From Lientehia sp934351765 (GTDB lineage Bacteria; Bacillota; Clostridia; Lachnospirales; Lachnospiraceae), in NCBI RefSeq assembly GCF_052118925.1, contig NZ_JBQKGG010000001.1:124001-188000 (forward strand): a stretch of 64,000 nt of DNA, read 5' to 3'. The notes beneath the pieces were generated by a model. It ran no database searches. It was not told the origin of the DNA and saw nothing but the letters and a program-made list of their open reading frames with translations. Positions 1-6,792 of this stretch are shown in pieces. Each line of letters starts with the position of its first letter. The stretch's first letter is position 1. The position numbers were made by a program, and so were the translations under genes.

Positions 1-127
1 CTGCGTACGTGATAGAAGAAATACACAGTTCCTCCGAATTGTGAGACATAAACCGGTGTAATACCATCGGCGGTTTCTTCTTAATGGTATAAATGCAGAT
101 GTTCGTATCAAGCATATACTTCATCAT
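1..127 (-). CDS. vapC: VapC-type PIN toxin, N-terminal part (cut by window edge)
   Basis: About 42 codons are present; the rest lies outside the window. The N-terminus reads MMKYMLDTNICIYTI, which matches the first strand of VapC PIN-domain ribonucleases, with the first metal-binding aspartate in LDTN. VapC toxins cleave RNA, often initiator tRNA or rRNA, with a magnesium-dependent site of acidic residues. The start ATG overlaps the stop of the upstream antitoxin gene (ATGA), the usual toxin-antitoxin coupling. The later acidic catalytic residues cannot be checked here. The family call rests on the short motif plus the VapB partner. Confidence 0.8.
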   Translation of the reverse strand, partial: MMKYMLDTNICIYTIKKKPPMVLHRFMSHNSEELCISSITYA

Positions 128-354
128 AATGAATCACGCTCCTGTAACTCAGGCTGTTCCCGTCCCGAATCCATAAAATCATCTGAAAAGAGATTCAGGC
201 TTCTCACAAATCCTTCCCATTGATTCCCCTCCGGCATTAAAATCACCAGTTCACCGATCTTGTTTACTATTACTTCTTCTCCGGAAAAACGGCATTCTTT
301 CGGCAAACGGACAGCCTGGCTTCTTCCATTTTCAAATAGCTTTGCAGTCATCAT
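124..354 (-). CDS. vapB: VapB-type antitoxin
   Basis: A 76-residue protein starting MMTAKLFENGRSQAVRLP, the typical AbrB/MazE-fold DNA-binding start of VapB antitoxins (alternating hydrophobic and basic residues, then RSQAVRLPKE). The acidic C-terminal half (DDFMDSGREQPELQERDSL) would wrap the toxin. A longer reading frame exists, but ATG at 354 follows an AAGGAGGTG ribosome binding site and gives the family's normal length. VapB binds and neutralises VapC, and the complex usually represses its own promoter; the palindrome at 364-409 directly upstream is the obvious operator candidate. Confidence 0.85.
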   Translation of the reverse strand: MMTAKLFENGRSQAVRLPKECRFSGEEVIVNKIGELVILMPEGNQWEGFVRSLNLFSDDFMDSGREQPELQERDSL

Positions 355-363
355 TTTAAACAC

Positions 364-409
364 CTCCTTGACCATAGTATATATCATGATATATACTATG
401 GTCAAGGAG
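364..409. promoter_or_regulatory. Perfect 46-bp palindrome in front of vapB
   Basis: The sequence from CTCCTTGACC to GGTCAAGGAG reads the same on both strands with no spacer; its centre is TCATGA at 384-389. It contains the AAGGAG ribosome binding core of vapB at one end and the same motif facing the other way at the other end. It could be a VapBC operator, a cruciform, or an RNA hairpin that hides the vapB ribosome binding site. It sits 15 bases after the stop of the YneA-like gene, so it may also stop transcription from that gene. Its function is inferred. Confidence 0.7.
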
Positions 410-424
410 AAAAACTTGGTACGT

Positions 425-748
425 TTATTTATATTCTTCCGAATAATACACCACCGTCAGGTAATTCCCGGCATGGATCTCATCGGTTTCCAGATGGTTC
501 ATAGTGCGGAGTTCTTTTACATAGGCCGGGATCTGCTCCGGATCACTGCAGTACCGGCCGGCGATACTCCAGAGACTGTCTCCGTTTTTAATCTGGACTG
601 ACGTATAATATTTATAGCCGGTGTTCTCCGGTTCTTTTCCCTTTGCGGTAATAAAGACACGCAGAAAAATTACGGAAACCAGTAAGGCAAGACAAAGGAT
701 CACAGCAAGACGGATCCAGGAAGAAGATGTTTTTGCTTTTGTTTTCAT
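425..748 (-). CDS. YneA-like LysM protein, SOS division inhibitor candidate
   Basis: A 107-residue protein with a basic N-terminus, one membrane segment (about residues 12-32, LAVILCLALLVSVIFLRVF) and an extracellular LysM-like domain near residues 50-105 (VQIKNGDSLWSIAGRYC...IHAGNYLTVVYY). This architecture and divergence from lexA match Bacillus YneA, which delays cell division during the SOS response. The start at 748 is preceded by GGGAGGGG; an upstream in-frame ATG lacks a good site. LexA-type boxes lie in its promoter (801-829). Function is inferred from position and architecture, since sequence similarity within YneA proteins is low. Confidence 0.75.
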   Translation of the reverse strand: MKTKAKTSSSWIRLAVILCLALLVSVIFLRVFITAKGKEPENTGYKYYTSVQIKNGDSLWSIAGRYCSDPEQIPAYVKELRTMNHLETDEIHAGNYLTVVYYSEEYK

Positions 749-775
749 AAAACCCCTCCCATAAAGAAAAGCCAC

Positions 776-851
776 AAACATTTGTTCTTTTTATAGAACC
801 ATCTTACTACAAGAACACATGTTTGTCAACGAGAAATTCAAACAAATGTTT
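776..851. promoter_or_regulatory. Three LexA-type SOS boxes between yneA-like gene and lexA
   Basis: Three related 12-bp sites are visible: AAACATTTGTTC at 776-787, GAACACATGTTT at 813-824 and AAACAAATGTTT at 840-851. Each fits a (G/A)AAC-N4-GTT(C/T) pattern like the Gram-positive SOS box. The middle site lies between the -35 and -10 of the minus-strand promoter, the first sits just after its expected start point, and the third touches the region upstream of the lexA promoter. This arrangement would let LexA repress both divergent genes. Confidence 0.75.
801..829 (-). promoter_or_regulatory. Promoter of the YneA-like gene
   Basis: On the minus strand TTGACA (824-829) and TAAGAT (801-806) are separated by 17 bases. 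A LexA-type box fills the spacer, so LexA binding would block RNA polymerase directly. Confidence 0.7.
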
Positions 852-860
852 GGATTTTGC

Positions 861-889
861 TTGCATAATGTGCCATCCCATGGTACTAT
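861..889 (+). promoter_or_regulatory. Candidate lexA promoter and leader
   Basis: TTGCAT (861-866) and TACTAT (884-889) are 17 bases apart, and TGG before the -10 gives an extended -10. Transcription would start near 896 and leave a leader of about 157 bases before lexA. The leader holds a possible hairpin, TTTGCGC at 937-943 with GCGCAAA at 959-965, and nothing else that I can assign. Confidence 0.5.
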
Positions 890-1052
890 AAAGAAAGATA
901 ATTTTCAGAAAAGCTTGGATTGCGATCTTCCGATCGTTTGCGCCGGAATATTATGAAAGCGCAAATGCGATGGAAAGATATGTGTTCTGGATCTTTTATT
1001 GTAGTATATATAGAAACAGCAGAAAAAAGGACTGCTTAGAGGAGGGATTTTC

Positions 1053-1667
1053 ATGCCGGGTAAGATTACAGCGAAACAGCAGGAAATACTTGAGTTTATA
1101 AAACAGGAAATTTTAAAGAAGGGATATCCGCCAACAGTGCGGGAGATCTGTGAGACGGTTCATTTAAAATCGACCTCTTCGGTCCACTCTCACCTGGAAA
1201 CACTGGAGAAAAACGGCTATATCCGGCGTGATCCGACGAAGCCAAGAGCCATTGAGGTAGTCGATGATACCTTTGGCTTAACCAGACGGGAAATGGTACA
1301 GGTACCCGTGATCGGTACGGTAGCGGCCGGACAGCCGATCCTGGCAGCGGAAAACATTGAGAGCTACTTCCCCTTTCCGGCGGAAATGCTTCCCAATAAA
1401 GAAACCTATATGCTCCATGTAAAGGGAGAAAGTATGGTAAACGCCGGAATTCTGGACGGCGATCAGATCCTCTGTACCGTGGATTCTACAGCGGAAAACG
1501 GTGACATTGTGGTAGCACTGGTCAATGATTCGGCAACGGTAAAACGTTTTTATAAGGAGAACGGACACTTCCGTCTCCAGCCGGAAAACGATTTTATGGA
1601 TCCGATCATCTTAAATGATGTAAAGATCATCGGACAGGTCATCGGGCTGTTCCGGAAAATGTCTTAA
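1053..1667 (+). CDS. lexA: LexA repressor
   Basis: This 204-residue protein is a complete LexA. Residues 1-70 form the winged-helix DNA-binding domain (TAKQQEILEFIKQ, PPTVREI, SSVHSHL). The self-cleavage site is Ala92-Gly93 (TVAAGQP), and the catalytic dyad is Ser127 (GESM) and Lys164 (ATVKRF). RecA-DNA filaments trigger cleavage and release SOS genes. The start follows GAGGAGGG. The divergent YneA-like gene and three LexA-type boxes upstream point to autoregulation and control of cell division. A strong terminator follows directly. Confidence 0.97.
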   Translation: MPGKITAKQQEILEFIKQEILKKGYPPTVREICETVHLKSTSSVHSHLETLEKNGYIRRDPTKPRAIEVVDDTFGLTRREMVQVPVIGTVAAGQPILAAENIESYFPFPAEMLPNKETYMLHVKGESMVNAGILDGDQILCTVDSTAENGDIVVALVNDSATVKRFYKENGHFRLQPENDFMDPIILNDVKIIGQVIGLFRKMS

Positions 1668-1725
1668 ATGAATGAAAAAGCCTGTCAGATTCATGAACGG
1701 AGTCTGACAGGCTTTTTCATTCATT
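1667..1725. terminator. Bidirectional terminator between lexA and rsfS
   Basis: Two perfectly complementary 23-base arms (1667-1689 and 1703-1725) contain AAAAAGCCTGTCAGA and its complement, so both strands carry a GC stem followed by a T run. It ends the converging lexA and rsfS transcripts. The lexA stop codon lies at its edge. Confidence 0.9.
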
Positions 1726-1764
1726 ACAACGGAAGATTACCGCTTTGCGGCCCGCCGCAGGCGG

Positions 1765-1790
1765 AGAATCCTGCTCGCAGGATTCTTTTT
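1765..1790 (+). terminator. Second, plus-strand terminator-like hairpin
   Basis: AGAATCCTG (1765-1773) pairs with CAGGATTCT (1778-1786) around a four-base loop and is followed by a T run. It would stop plus-strand transcripts that pass the first terminator and protects the converging rsfS operon. Confidence 0.65.
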
Positions 1791-1794
1791 TACA

Positions 1795-2151
1795 TTACTC
1801 TTCCAGCTCTTTCGGATCTACGAATCTTCCATCTCTCCAGATCCGCTCCAGATCATAGAACCGGCGGTCTTCTTTTGAAAAAACATGGACAACGATATCC
1901 TTGTAGTCCAAAAGGATCCATTTGGCGGCCTGATAACCTTCCCGCTGGGTATAATGGAATCCGGCTTTTGCCAGTTCCTCTTCCACGTTATCGACCATGG
2001 CCTGAACCTGATTGCTGTTTTCGCCGTTGGCAATGATGAAATAATCGGCGAGGCAGGAAACACCGGAAATATCGATCACGGTGACTTCCTGGCCTTTTTT
2101 GTCTTCGAGGGCGCGGCAGGCGATGGCTGCCATGGTTTTGGAATCGCTCAT
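1795..2151 (-). CDS. rsfS: Ribosome silencing factor RsfS
   Basis: A 118-residue RsfS (Iojap/YbeB) protein. Characteristic stretches are ALEDKKGQEVTVIDI, ADYFIIANGENSNQV and GYQAAKWILLDYKDIVVHVF near the C-terminus. RsfS binds ribosomal protein L14 on the large subunit and blocks subunit joining when nutrients are short. It is the last gene of the block rplU...rsfS, and its start overlaps the stop of nadD/yqeK by four bases (ATGA), which suggests translational coupling. Confidence 0.95.
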   Translation of the reverse strand: MSDSKTMAAIACRALEDKKGQEVTVIDISGVSCLADYFIIANGENSNQVQAMVDNVEEELAKAGFHYTQREGYQAAKWILLDYKDIVVHVFSKEDRRFYDLERIWRDGRFVDPKELEE

Positions 2152-3473
2152 ATACTGCTCTCCTTTGCTCTTGTTTCATGAAGGGCCCGGTAAAATGCAC
2201 AGGCCGCCTTCGTGGTATCGTCAATGCTCTCCGGCCGTTCCTTTAAATATTCCAGAGTATCGGACATAATTTCATAAACAGCTTCGTCCAGATCCCGAAA
2301 TGCCAGGCCGCGGATTTTATCCAGATTCGGTGCCTTGAACCGGCGCGGTTCGATGTAATCTGCTACATAGAGGATCTTTTCCAGAAGACTCATATCCGGC
2401 TTTCCGGTGGTATGGAACCGGATCGCGGAAAGGATCGCAGGATCCGTCACATCATACTTATGCTCGGCAAAATAGGCGCCGACCTTGGCATGGAGCAGGG
2501 AAGGATTCCTTACTTCTGCATCCGTGACGGGAAGCTCATACTTCCGGCATTTTTTCAATAAGGTGTCATTATCATACTGCTTGGCACAGTCATGAAGCAG
2601 GCCGCCGATCTCTGCGGCTTCGGAATCTGCGCCGTAACGCATCGCAAGGCAGGCCGCCGTATAGGCAACGCCCAGGGTATGCTCATAACGCCCGATTCCC
2701 AGCTTATGACGCATTTTTTCTTTGATCGCCAGACGATCCGGCTTCATGGCGTATTCCTCCTTTGTATCGGCTGTTTCAGCCTCCTGTGTGCAGCTAGGGG
2801 AAACATGATCTTCGGACTGAACAGGATCGTCCACTGTCTCAGAATCCTCCGGCCGGTACAGTCCATGCTCTTCGATATAATCCCAGACGGCCTTCGGTAC
2901 ATAATAACGGATCGGACGTCCCTCGCTGCATTTTTTACGGATGTCTCTGGAGGAGATGGCGATATCCGGCATCTGGATCAGTCCGACACTGCCATGAAAC
3001 CGTTCCTTTAAATACTGGATCTGGCTCTGCAGCTGCTCTCCTGGAAGATCCATGCGGTTTGCTGCCAGGATCACAGCACGGTTGAAGATCTCCTGCGGCT
3101 CATGCCAGGAGTCCACGGCAAACAAGGAATCAGCTCCCATAATGAAATAGATCGTGCTGTCCGGATACAGGCTGTTTAACTCCCGCAGCGTGTCACTGGT
3201 ATACGTATATCCGGTACGGCAGAGCTCCAGATCCGAATAGGAAAAGCGGTCGTTGTCACGGATAGCCAGGAGAACCATAGCCTGACGGTGTCTGGCATCC
3301 AGAACCTTCCGGTCGCTTTTATGGGGCGGCTGGGAGGACGGCATAAACAGGACCTGATCCAGATCAAACTGCGTCATGGCCTGCTCGGCCAGGATCAGAT
3401 GGCCAAGATGGATAGGATCAAAGGTTCCGCCCATGATCCCGATTCGTTTCTGAACCGATGCTTCCGCTTTCAT
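2148..3473 (-). CDS. nadD: NadD-YqeK fusion: nicotinate-mononucleotide adenylyltransferase plus HD-domain Ap4A hydrolase
   Basis: The 441-residue protein joins two enzymes that are usually separate genes. Residues 8-205 are NadD, which makes deamido-NAD, with the nucleotide-binding GGTFDPIHLGH (15-25) and ISSRDIR (173-179). A polar linker (about 207-242) follows, then residues 243-440 form a YqeK-type HD domain with RYEHTLGV, LLHDCAK (292-298), an HAK motif, HTTG and ADYIEP. YqeK hydrolyses diadenosine tetraphosphate to ADP. A methionine in the linker (EEYAMKPDRL) shows where a separate yqeK gene could once have begun. Four-base overlaps link it to yhbY upstream and rsfS downstream. Confidence 0.93.
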   Translation of the reverse strand: MKAEASVQKRIGIMGGTFDPIHLGHLILAEQAMTQFDLDQVLFMPSSQPPHKSDRKVLDARHRQAMVLLAIRDNDRFSYSDLELCRTGYTYTSDTLRELNSLYPDSTIYFIMGADSLFAVDSWHEPQEIFNRAVILAANRMDLPGEQLQSQIQYLKERFHGSVGLIQMPDIAISSRDIRKKCSEGRPIRYYVPKAVWDYIEEHGLYRPEDSETVDDPVQSEDHVSPSCTQEAETADTKEEYAMKPDRLAIKEKMRHKLGIGRYEHTLGVAYTAACLAMRYGADSEAAEIGGLLHDCAKQYDNDTLLKKCRKYELPVTDAEVRNPSLLHAKVGAYFAEHKYDVTDPAILSAIRFHTTGKPDMSLLEKILYVADYIEPRRFKAPNLDKIRGLAFRDLDEAVYEIMSDTLEYLKERPESIDDTTKAACAFYRALHETRAKESSI

Positions 3474-3760
3474 TTCGGCAGCTCCAGTTTCTTCTTTGTT
3501 TTGGATTCCCGGTATAACACGATCTTCTTTCCGATGACCTGTACCACCTGGGAACGGGTACGCTCTGCAAGGGCTTCCGCCAGAATTCTGGTGTCGTCCA
3601 TGCAGTTTTTCAGTACGTTGATTTTAATCAGCTCTCTCGCCTCCAGCACTTCGCTGACGGCCTCGGTAATTTCCGGCGTCAGACTGGATTTCCCGATCTG
3701 CATGATGGGCTCCATGGTCATCGCCAGACTTTTTAAATAAGCTCTCTGTCTGCTGTTCAT
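3470..3760 (-). CDS. yhbY: YhbY-type CRM-domain RNA-binding protein
   Basis: A 96-residue single CRM domain protein (MNSRQRAYLKSLA, PIMQIGKSSLT, ARELIKINVLKN, VQVIGKKIVLYR). YhbY associates with pre-50S ribosomal subunits. The start at 3760 is supported by AAAGGA; the longer frame starting at 3787 has no such site. It lies between obgE and nadD/yqeK, both ribosome- or metabolism-related, in the conserved order seen in Firmicutes, and overlaps nadD by four bases. Confidence 0.9.
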   Translation of the reverse strand: MNSRQRAYLKSLAMTMEPIMQIGKSSLTPEITEAVSEVLEARELIKINVLKNCMDDTRILAEALAERTRSQVVQVIGKKIVLYRESKTKKKLELPK

Positions 3761-3831
3761 GTTCTTTATCCTTTTATATGAAATCAAAGGGAATCTGCGG
3801 CTTATACTGGTTACAGAACCGGAAATTCCTC

Positions 3832-5118
3832 TTATTTATAGTAATCAAATTCCAGACCATACATCTTTACCGTGTCACCCTCAGCAATTCCGGCCTCCTC
3901 CAGCTCATCCAGAATTCCATTGTTCTTTAAGAAATTCTGGAAAAACTCAAAGCCCTTTTCAGAGTCGATATTGGTATAACCCAGCATTTTCTCAATCCTG
4001 GGACCTTCCACGGAGAATACGCCTTCTTCCAGCTTTTCAACGGTATAAGGAAGCGTCTCACTGATCCGAAGAGATTCAGGATCCAGCTCCCGCTCAAAGA
4101 TCACAGGAGTCTGATCCATGTTCTGCAGCAGTCCGTACACATGATACAGAAGCTCCTTCACACCCTGTCCACTGACTGCAGAAATCCCAAATACCTTTGT
4201 TCCTTCGGTCTCAAAGGCTTTTCGGATCCGCTCCACAGGATCCTCATCTTCTGAATACACCGCATCGATCTTATTGGCAGCAATGACCTGCGGACGCTTT
4301 AAAAGCTCCGGATCATACTGCGCCAGCTCCTTATTGATGGCATGGATATCTTCTACCGGATCACGTCCTTCGGTGGAGGCTGCATCTACCATATGGATCA
4401 GAACCTTTGTCCGCTCAATATGACGCAAAAAGGCATGTCCCAGTCCGATGCCCTCAGATGCACCTTCGATGAGTCCCGGAATATCAGCCATAACAAAACC
4501 TGCGCCCTCGCCCAGATCCACCACGCCCAGGTTTGGATTCAATGTCGTAAAATGGTAATTGGCAATCTTCGGTCTGGCGTTGCTGACACGGGAAAGCAGT
4601 GTGGACTTTCCTACATTTGGAAAGCCGACCAGTCCTACATCGGCAATGACCTTTAACTCCAGAAGAACCCAGAGCTCCTGCCCCTCCTGACCTGGCTGTG
4701 CATATTTGGGAACCTGCATGGTAGCAGTGGCATAGTGCATATTGCCGTTTCCGCCGCGGCCGCCCTTTAAAATAATCTCCCGCTGATGCTCACCGGACAT
4801 ATCGGCGATGACCTTACCGGTTTCAAAATCCTTGATGACAGTTCCTTCGGGGACTTTGATCACAAGATCCTGGCCGTCCTTTCCGTGACAGCGCTTCTTT
4901 CCGCCCTCTTCTCCGCTGGTGGCGACATATTTTCTTACATGGCGGAAATCAGTAAGGGCGTTCAGTCCCTTGTCAACCTCGAAGATAATATCTCCGCCGC
5001 GGCCGCCATCTCCGCCGTCAGGGCCGCCATTCGGTACATAAAGCTCCCGGCGGAAGCTGACATGTCCGTCTCCGCCTTTTCCGGATTTAATAAAGATTTT
5101 TGCACTGTCTGCGAACAT
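3832..5118 (-). CDS. obgE: Obg family GTPase ObgE/CgtA
   Basis: The 428-residue protein has all three Obg domains: the glycine-rich Obg fold (1-158; GKGGDGHVSFRRE, GGPDGGDGGRGGD), the GTPase domain with P-loop GFPNVGKS (165-172), switch DIPGLIEGA and NKID (282-285), and the C-terminal OCT domain ending LEFDYYK. Obg acts late in 50S subunit assembly and links it to the stringent response. Its ribosome binding site is AAAGGAAACG. A terminator hairpin lies only 35 bases before its start, so read-through or a hidden promoter must drive it. Confidence 0.97.
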   Translation of the reverse strand: MFADSAKIFIKSGKGGDGHVSFRRELYVPNGGPDGGDGGRGGDIIFEVDKGLNALTDFRHVRKYVATSGEEGGKKRCHGKDGQDLVIKVPEGTVIKDFETGKVIADMSGEHQREIILKGGRGGNGNMHYATATMQVPKYAQPGQEGQELWVLLELKVIADVGLVGFPNVGKSTLLSRVSNARPKIANYHFTTLNPNLGVVDLGEGAGFVMADIPGLIEGASEGIGLGHAFLRHIERTKVLIHMVDAASTEGRDPVEDIHAINKELAQYDPELLKRPQVIAANKIDAVYSEDEDPVERIRKAFETEGTKVFGISAVSGQGVKELLYHVYGLLQNMDQTPVIFERELDPESLRISETLPYTVEKLEEGVFSVEGPRIEKMLGYTNIDSEKGFEFFQNFLKNNGILDELEEAGIAEGDTVKMYGLEFDYYK

Positions 5119-5152
5119 GTAACGTTTCCTTTCTGATCGGAATCATAATGGT

Positions 5153-5180
5153 AAAAAAGCCGACGCTTACCGCGCCGGCT
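5153..5180 (-). terminator. Terminator hairpin between rpmA and obgE
   Basis: On the minus strand AGCCGGCGC pairs with GCGTCGGCT (one G-T pair) across a five-base loop and a run of six T follows. It would end most rplU-prp-rpmA transcripts and reduce obgE expression relative to the ribosomal proteins. Confidence 0.8.
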
Positions 5181-5195
5181 CATTTGAACCATGGT

Positions 5196-5486
5196 TTATT
5201 CGTTTACAACTTTGGGATATACAGAAACCTGCTTCTTGTCTCTGCCCTTTCTCTCGAAACGTACCACACCATCAACCATAGCGAATAACGTATCATCGCC
5301 TCCGCGGCCTACGTTTACGCCGGGATGGATCTTTGTACCGCGCTGTCTGTAAAGGATATTGCCGGCAAGTACGAACTGTCCGTCAGCTCTCTTGGCACCA
5401 AGTCTCTTGGACTCGGAATCACGGCCGTTCTTTGTGGAACCTACGCCTTTCTTATGAGCGAATAACTGAAGATTCATCTTCAACAT
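5196..5486 (-). CDS. rpmA: 50S ribosomal protein L27, with cleavable N-terminus
   Basis: A 96-residue L27. The N-terminus MLKMNLQLFAHKKGVGS carries the Firmicutes-type extension LQLFA before HKKG; in these bacteria the extension must be removed by the Prp protease so that the new N-terminus can reach the peptidyl-transferase centre. The prp gene is directly upstream. The start is set by AGGAGGTG seven bases away, which overlaps the stop region of prp. Confidence 0.97.
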   Translation of the reverse strand: MLKMNLQLFAHKKGVGSTKNGRDSESKRLGAKRADGQFVLAGNILYRQRGTKIHPGVNVGRGGDDTLFAMVDGVVRFERKGRDKKQVSVYPKVVNE

Positions 5487-5490
5487 GGTC

Positions 5491-5829
5491 TTACACCTCC
5501 TCAGTCGATATGTTCAGAAACTGATTTTTCTTTTTTTCAGTTCTGTAGCTTTCCATGATGCTTTCAAGACCAAGCACCATCGTGTTCAACAACAACTTGG
5601 ATTCCGGGCTGATTTTATCGGAAAAGATGCATTCCAGATAACCGTCATCCACGGTACAGGTGAAGTCATCCTCTGTATAAACATCAATGGCATTCACTGT
5701 ATTCTGAGTCAGAACGGAAACACCGGCACAGACAATGTCCTCACCCGGTTCGCCGTACTCCGCATGTCCCGTTACCCGGAACCCACGGTACTGCCCATCG
5801 GAATCTACAAATAGTTTTACCGTTATCAT
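5491..5829 (-). CDS. prp: Ribosomal-processing cysteine protease Prp
   Basis: A 112-residue YsxB/Prp protein with the catalytic pair His22 (TGHAEYGE) and Cys34 (DIVCAGVS), at the same positions as described for the Staphylococcus enzyme. It removes the N-terminal extension of L27; the substrate gene rpmA lies immediately downstream, and the end of prp (GAG GAG GTG TAA) also serves as the rpmA ribosome binding site, so the two are translationally linked. Its own ribosome binding site is weak, consistent with low protease levels. Confidence 0.93.
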   Translation of the reverse strand: MITVKLFVDSDGQYRGFRVTGHAEYGEPGEDIVCAGVSVLTQNTVNAIDVYTEDDFTCTVDDGYLECIFSDKISPESKLLLNTMVLGLESIMESYRTEKKKNQFLNISTEEV

Positions 5830-5852
5830 CGTTTTCTACACTGAAAAATCAA

Positions 5853-6161
5853 TTAAGCGTTGATCTTTTCAATCTTTAACTGGGTATAAGCCTGTCTGTG
5901 ACCGTTCTTCTTGTGGTATCCGGTCTTTCTCTTATACTTGTAAACGATAACCTTTTTGCCTCTGCCTTCGTTCATAACGGTTGCAGAAACAGTAGCACCT
6001 GCTACGGTAGGGCATCCAACAGTCAGCTCATCGCCGCCTACAGCCAGAACCTGATCAAACGTATAAGTCTCACCAGCCTCAACACCAAGCTTTTCTACTT
6101 TGATGACATCGCCTTCAGCAACTTTGTACTGCTTTCCGCCTGTTGCAATAATCGCGTACAT
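5853..6161 (-). CDS. rplU: 50S ribosomal protein L21
   Basis: A 102-residue L21 (MYAIIATGGKQYKVAEGD ... YKRKTGYHKKNGHRQAYTQLKI). The start at 6161 has AGGAGGTG; the longer frame reaching 6230 is leader sequence, not protein. L21 binds 23S rRNA on the large subunit. It is the first gene of rplU-prp-rpmA, transcribed from the promoter at 6249-6277 through a structured leader. Confidence 0.97.
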   Translation of the reverse strand: MYAIIATGGKQYKVAEGDVIKVEKLGVEAGETYTFDQVLAVGGDELTVGCPTVAGATVSATVMNEGRGKKVIVYKYKRKTGYHKKNGHRQAYTQLKIEKINA

Positions 6162-6243
6162 AGGGCACCTCCTATTTATCATTACTCGCCAGTTTCGGTG
6201 TCCGCCCGAAGCGGCCCTTTTCGACCTCACTGTGCGGCATACT
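6162..6243 (-). ncRNA. Probable L21 leader (ribosomal protein autoregulation)
   Basis: The 5' untranslated region of rplU is about 80 bases long and contains GTGAGGTCGAAAAGGG and a GC-rich hairpin (CCGC-TTCGG-GCGG) shortly before the ribosome binding site. Firmicutes commonly have an L21 leader RNA at this position. I assign it from location and the look of the hairpin; a covariance search was not possible. Confidence 0.45.
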
Positions 6244-6248
6244 TAATT

Positions 6249-6277
6249 ATAATAACAGAAAAAACCTGGAATGTCAA
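6249..6277 (-). promoter_or_regulatory. Promoter of the rplU operon
   Basis: TTGACA (minus strand, 6272-6277) and TATTAT (6249-6254) are separated by 17 bases. The -35 element falls inside the terminator hairpin at 6259-6297. Confidence 0.8.
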
Positions 6278-6297
6278 CACCACATTCCAGGTTTTTT
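6259..6297 (-). terminator. Terminator of the lipoprotein gene, overlapping the rplU promoter
   Basis: AAAAAACCTGGAATG (6259-6273) is the exact complement of CATTCCAGGTTTTTT (6283-6297) with a nine-base loop, and each strand has a T run. It ends transcription from the upstream RNase G/lipoprotein side. The -35 and part of the spacer of the rplU promoter lie inside it. Confidence 0.85.
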
Positions 6298-6376
6298 AAC
6301 ACGGTTATGCCCTGTAAAACAATCGATTTTCTCCGGATTATCAATTGCCCCTGTTATTCCAAAACCAGCATTCGAT

Positions 6377-6748
6377 TTACTGCTTCTCCAGTGTCATGCT
6401 CACGCCGGAGAGATCCATGGTGATCTTTCCATCTTCATAAGTAGTATCCAGAGAATCCCCGTCAATGGTCAGTGTTAACGTAGATCCGTCAAGCTTCCAG
6501 GTTCCCTCTCCGGTCTGTCCTGCCATGTTGATGGACATGGTATTGTCTTTCTCCAGAACCATTTCCATTTTCACATCTTCGTTTCCGCTCTGCTTCAGAT
6601 ACTCATCCACATCCACGCTGACACCGCTGACAGAAACCGTTGTGGCTTTCCAGTTACCGACAACCGGTGAGATCTTGGATCCGCCGCAGGCCGCCAGAGT
6701 GAGGACGGTCAGGATCATGGCCAGTAATAACATCATTCGCTTTTTCAT
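6377..6748 (-). CDS. Small lipoprotein, lipocalin-like
   Basis: A 123-residue lipoprotein. The signal peptide has a basic start (MKKRMM), a hydrophobic core and the lipobox LAAC with Cys21. The mature part holds short beta-strand motifs (VVGNWKATTVSV, GTWKLDGSTLTLTIDG, DTTYEDGKITMDL) typical of small lipocalin-like domains common in clostridial lipoproteins. Its ligand is unknown. It follows the RNase G gene by 44 bases and a terminator comes after it. Confidence 0.75.
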   Translation of the reverse strand: MKKRMMLLLAMILTVLTLAACGGSKISPVVGNWKATTVSVSGVSVDVDEYLKQSGNEDVKMEMVLEKDNTMSINMAGQTGEGTWKLDGSTLTLTIDGDSLDTTYEDGKITMDLSGVSMTLEKQ

Positions 6749-6792
6749 GTTGCTTTTCCTCCCTATAGGAATTAAATTAAGTTACGCGCCTT

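Noticed and set aside
953..1039. 28-codon open frame in the lexA leader
   Set aside because: Only a weak CGGAA before the ATG, and no recognisable peptide; likely chance.
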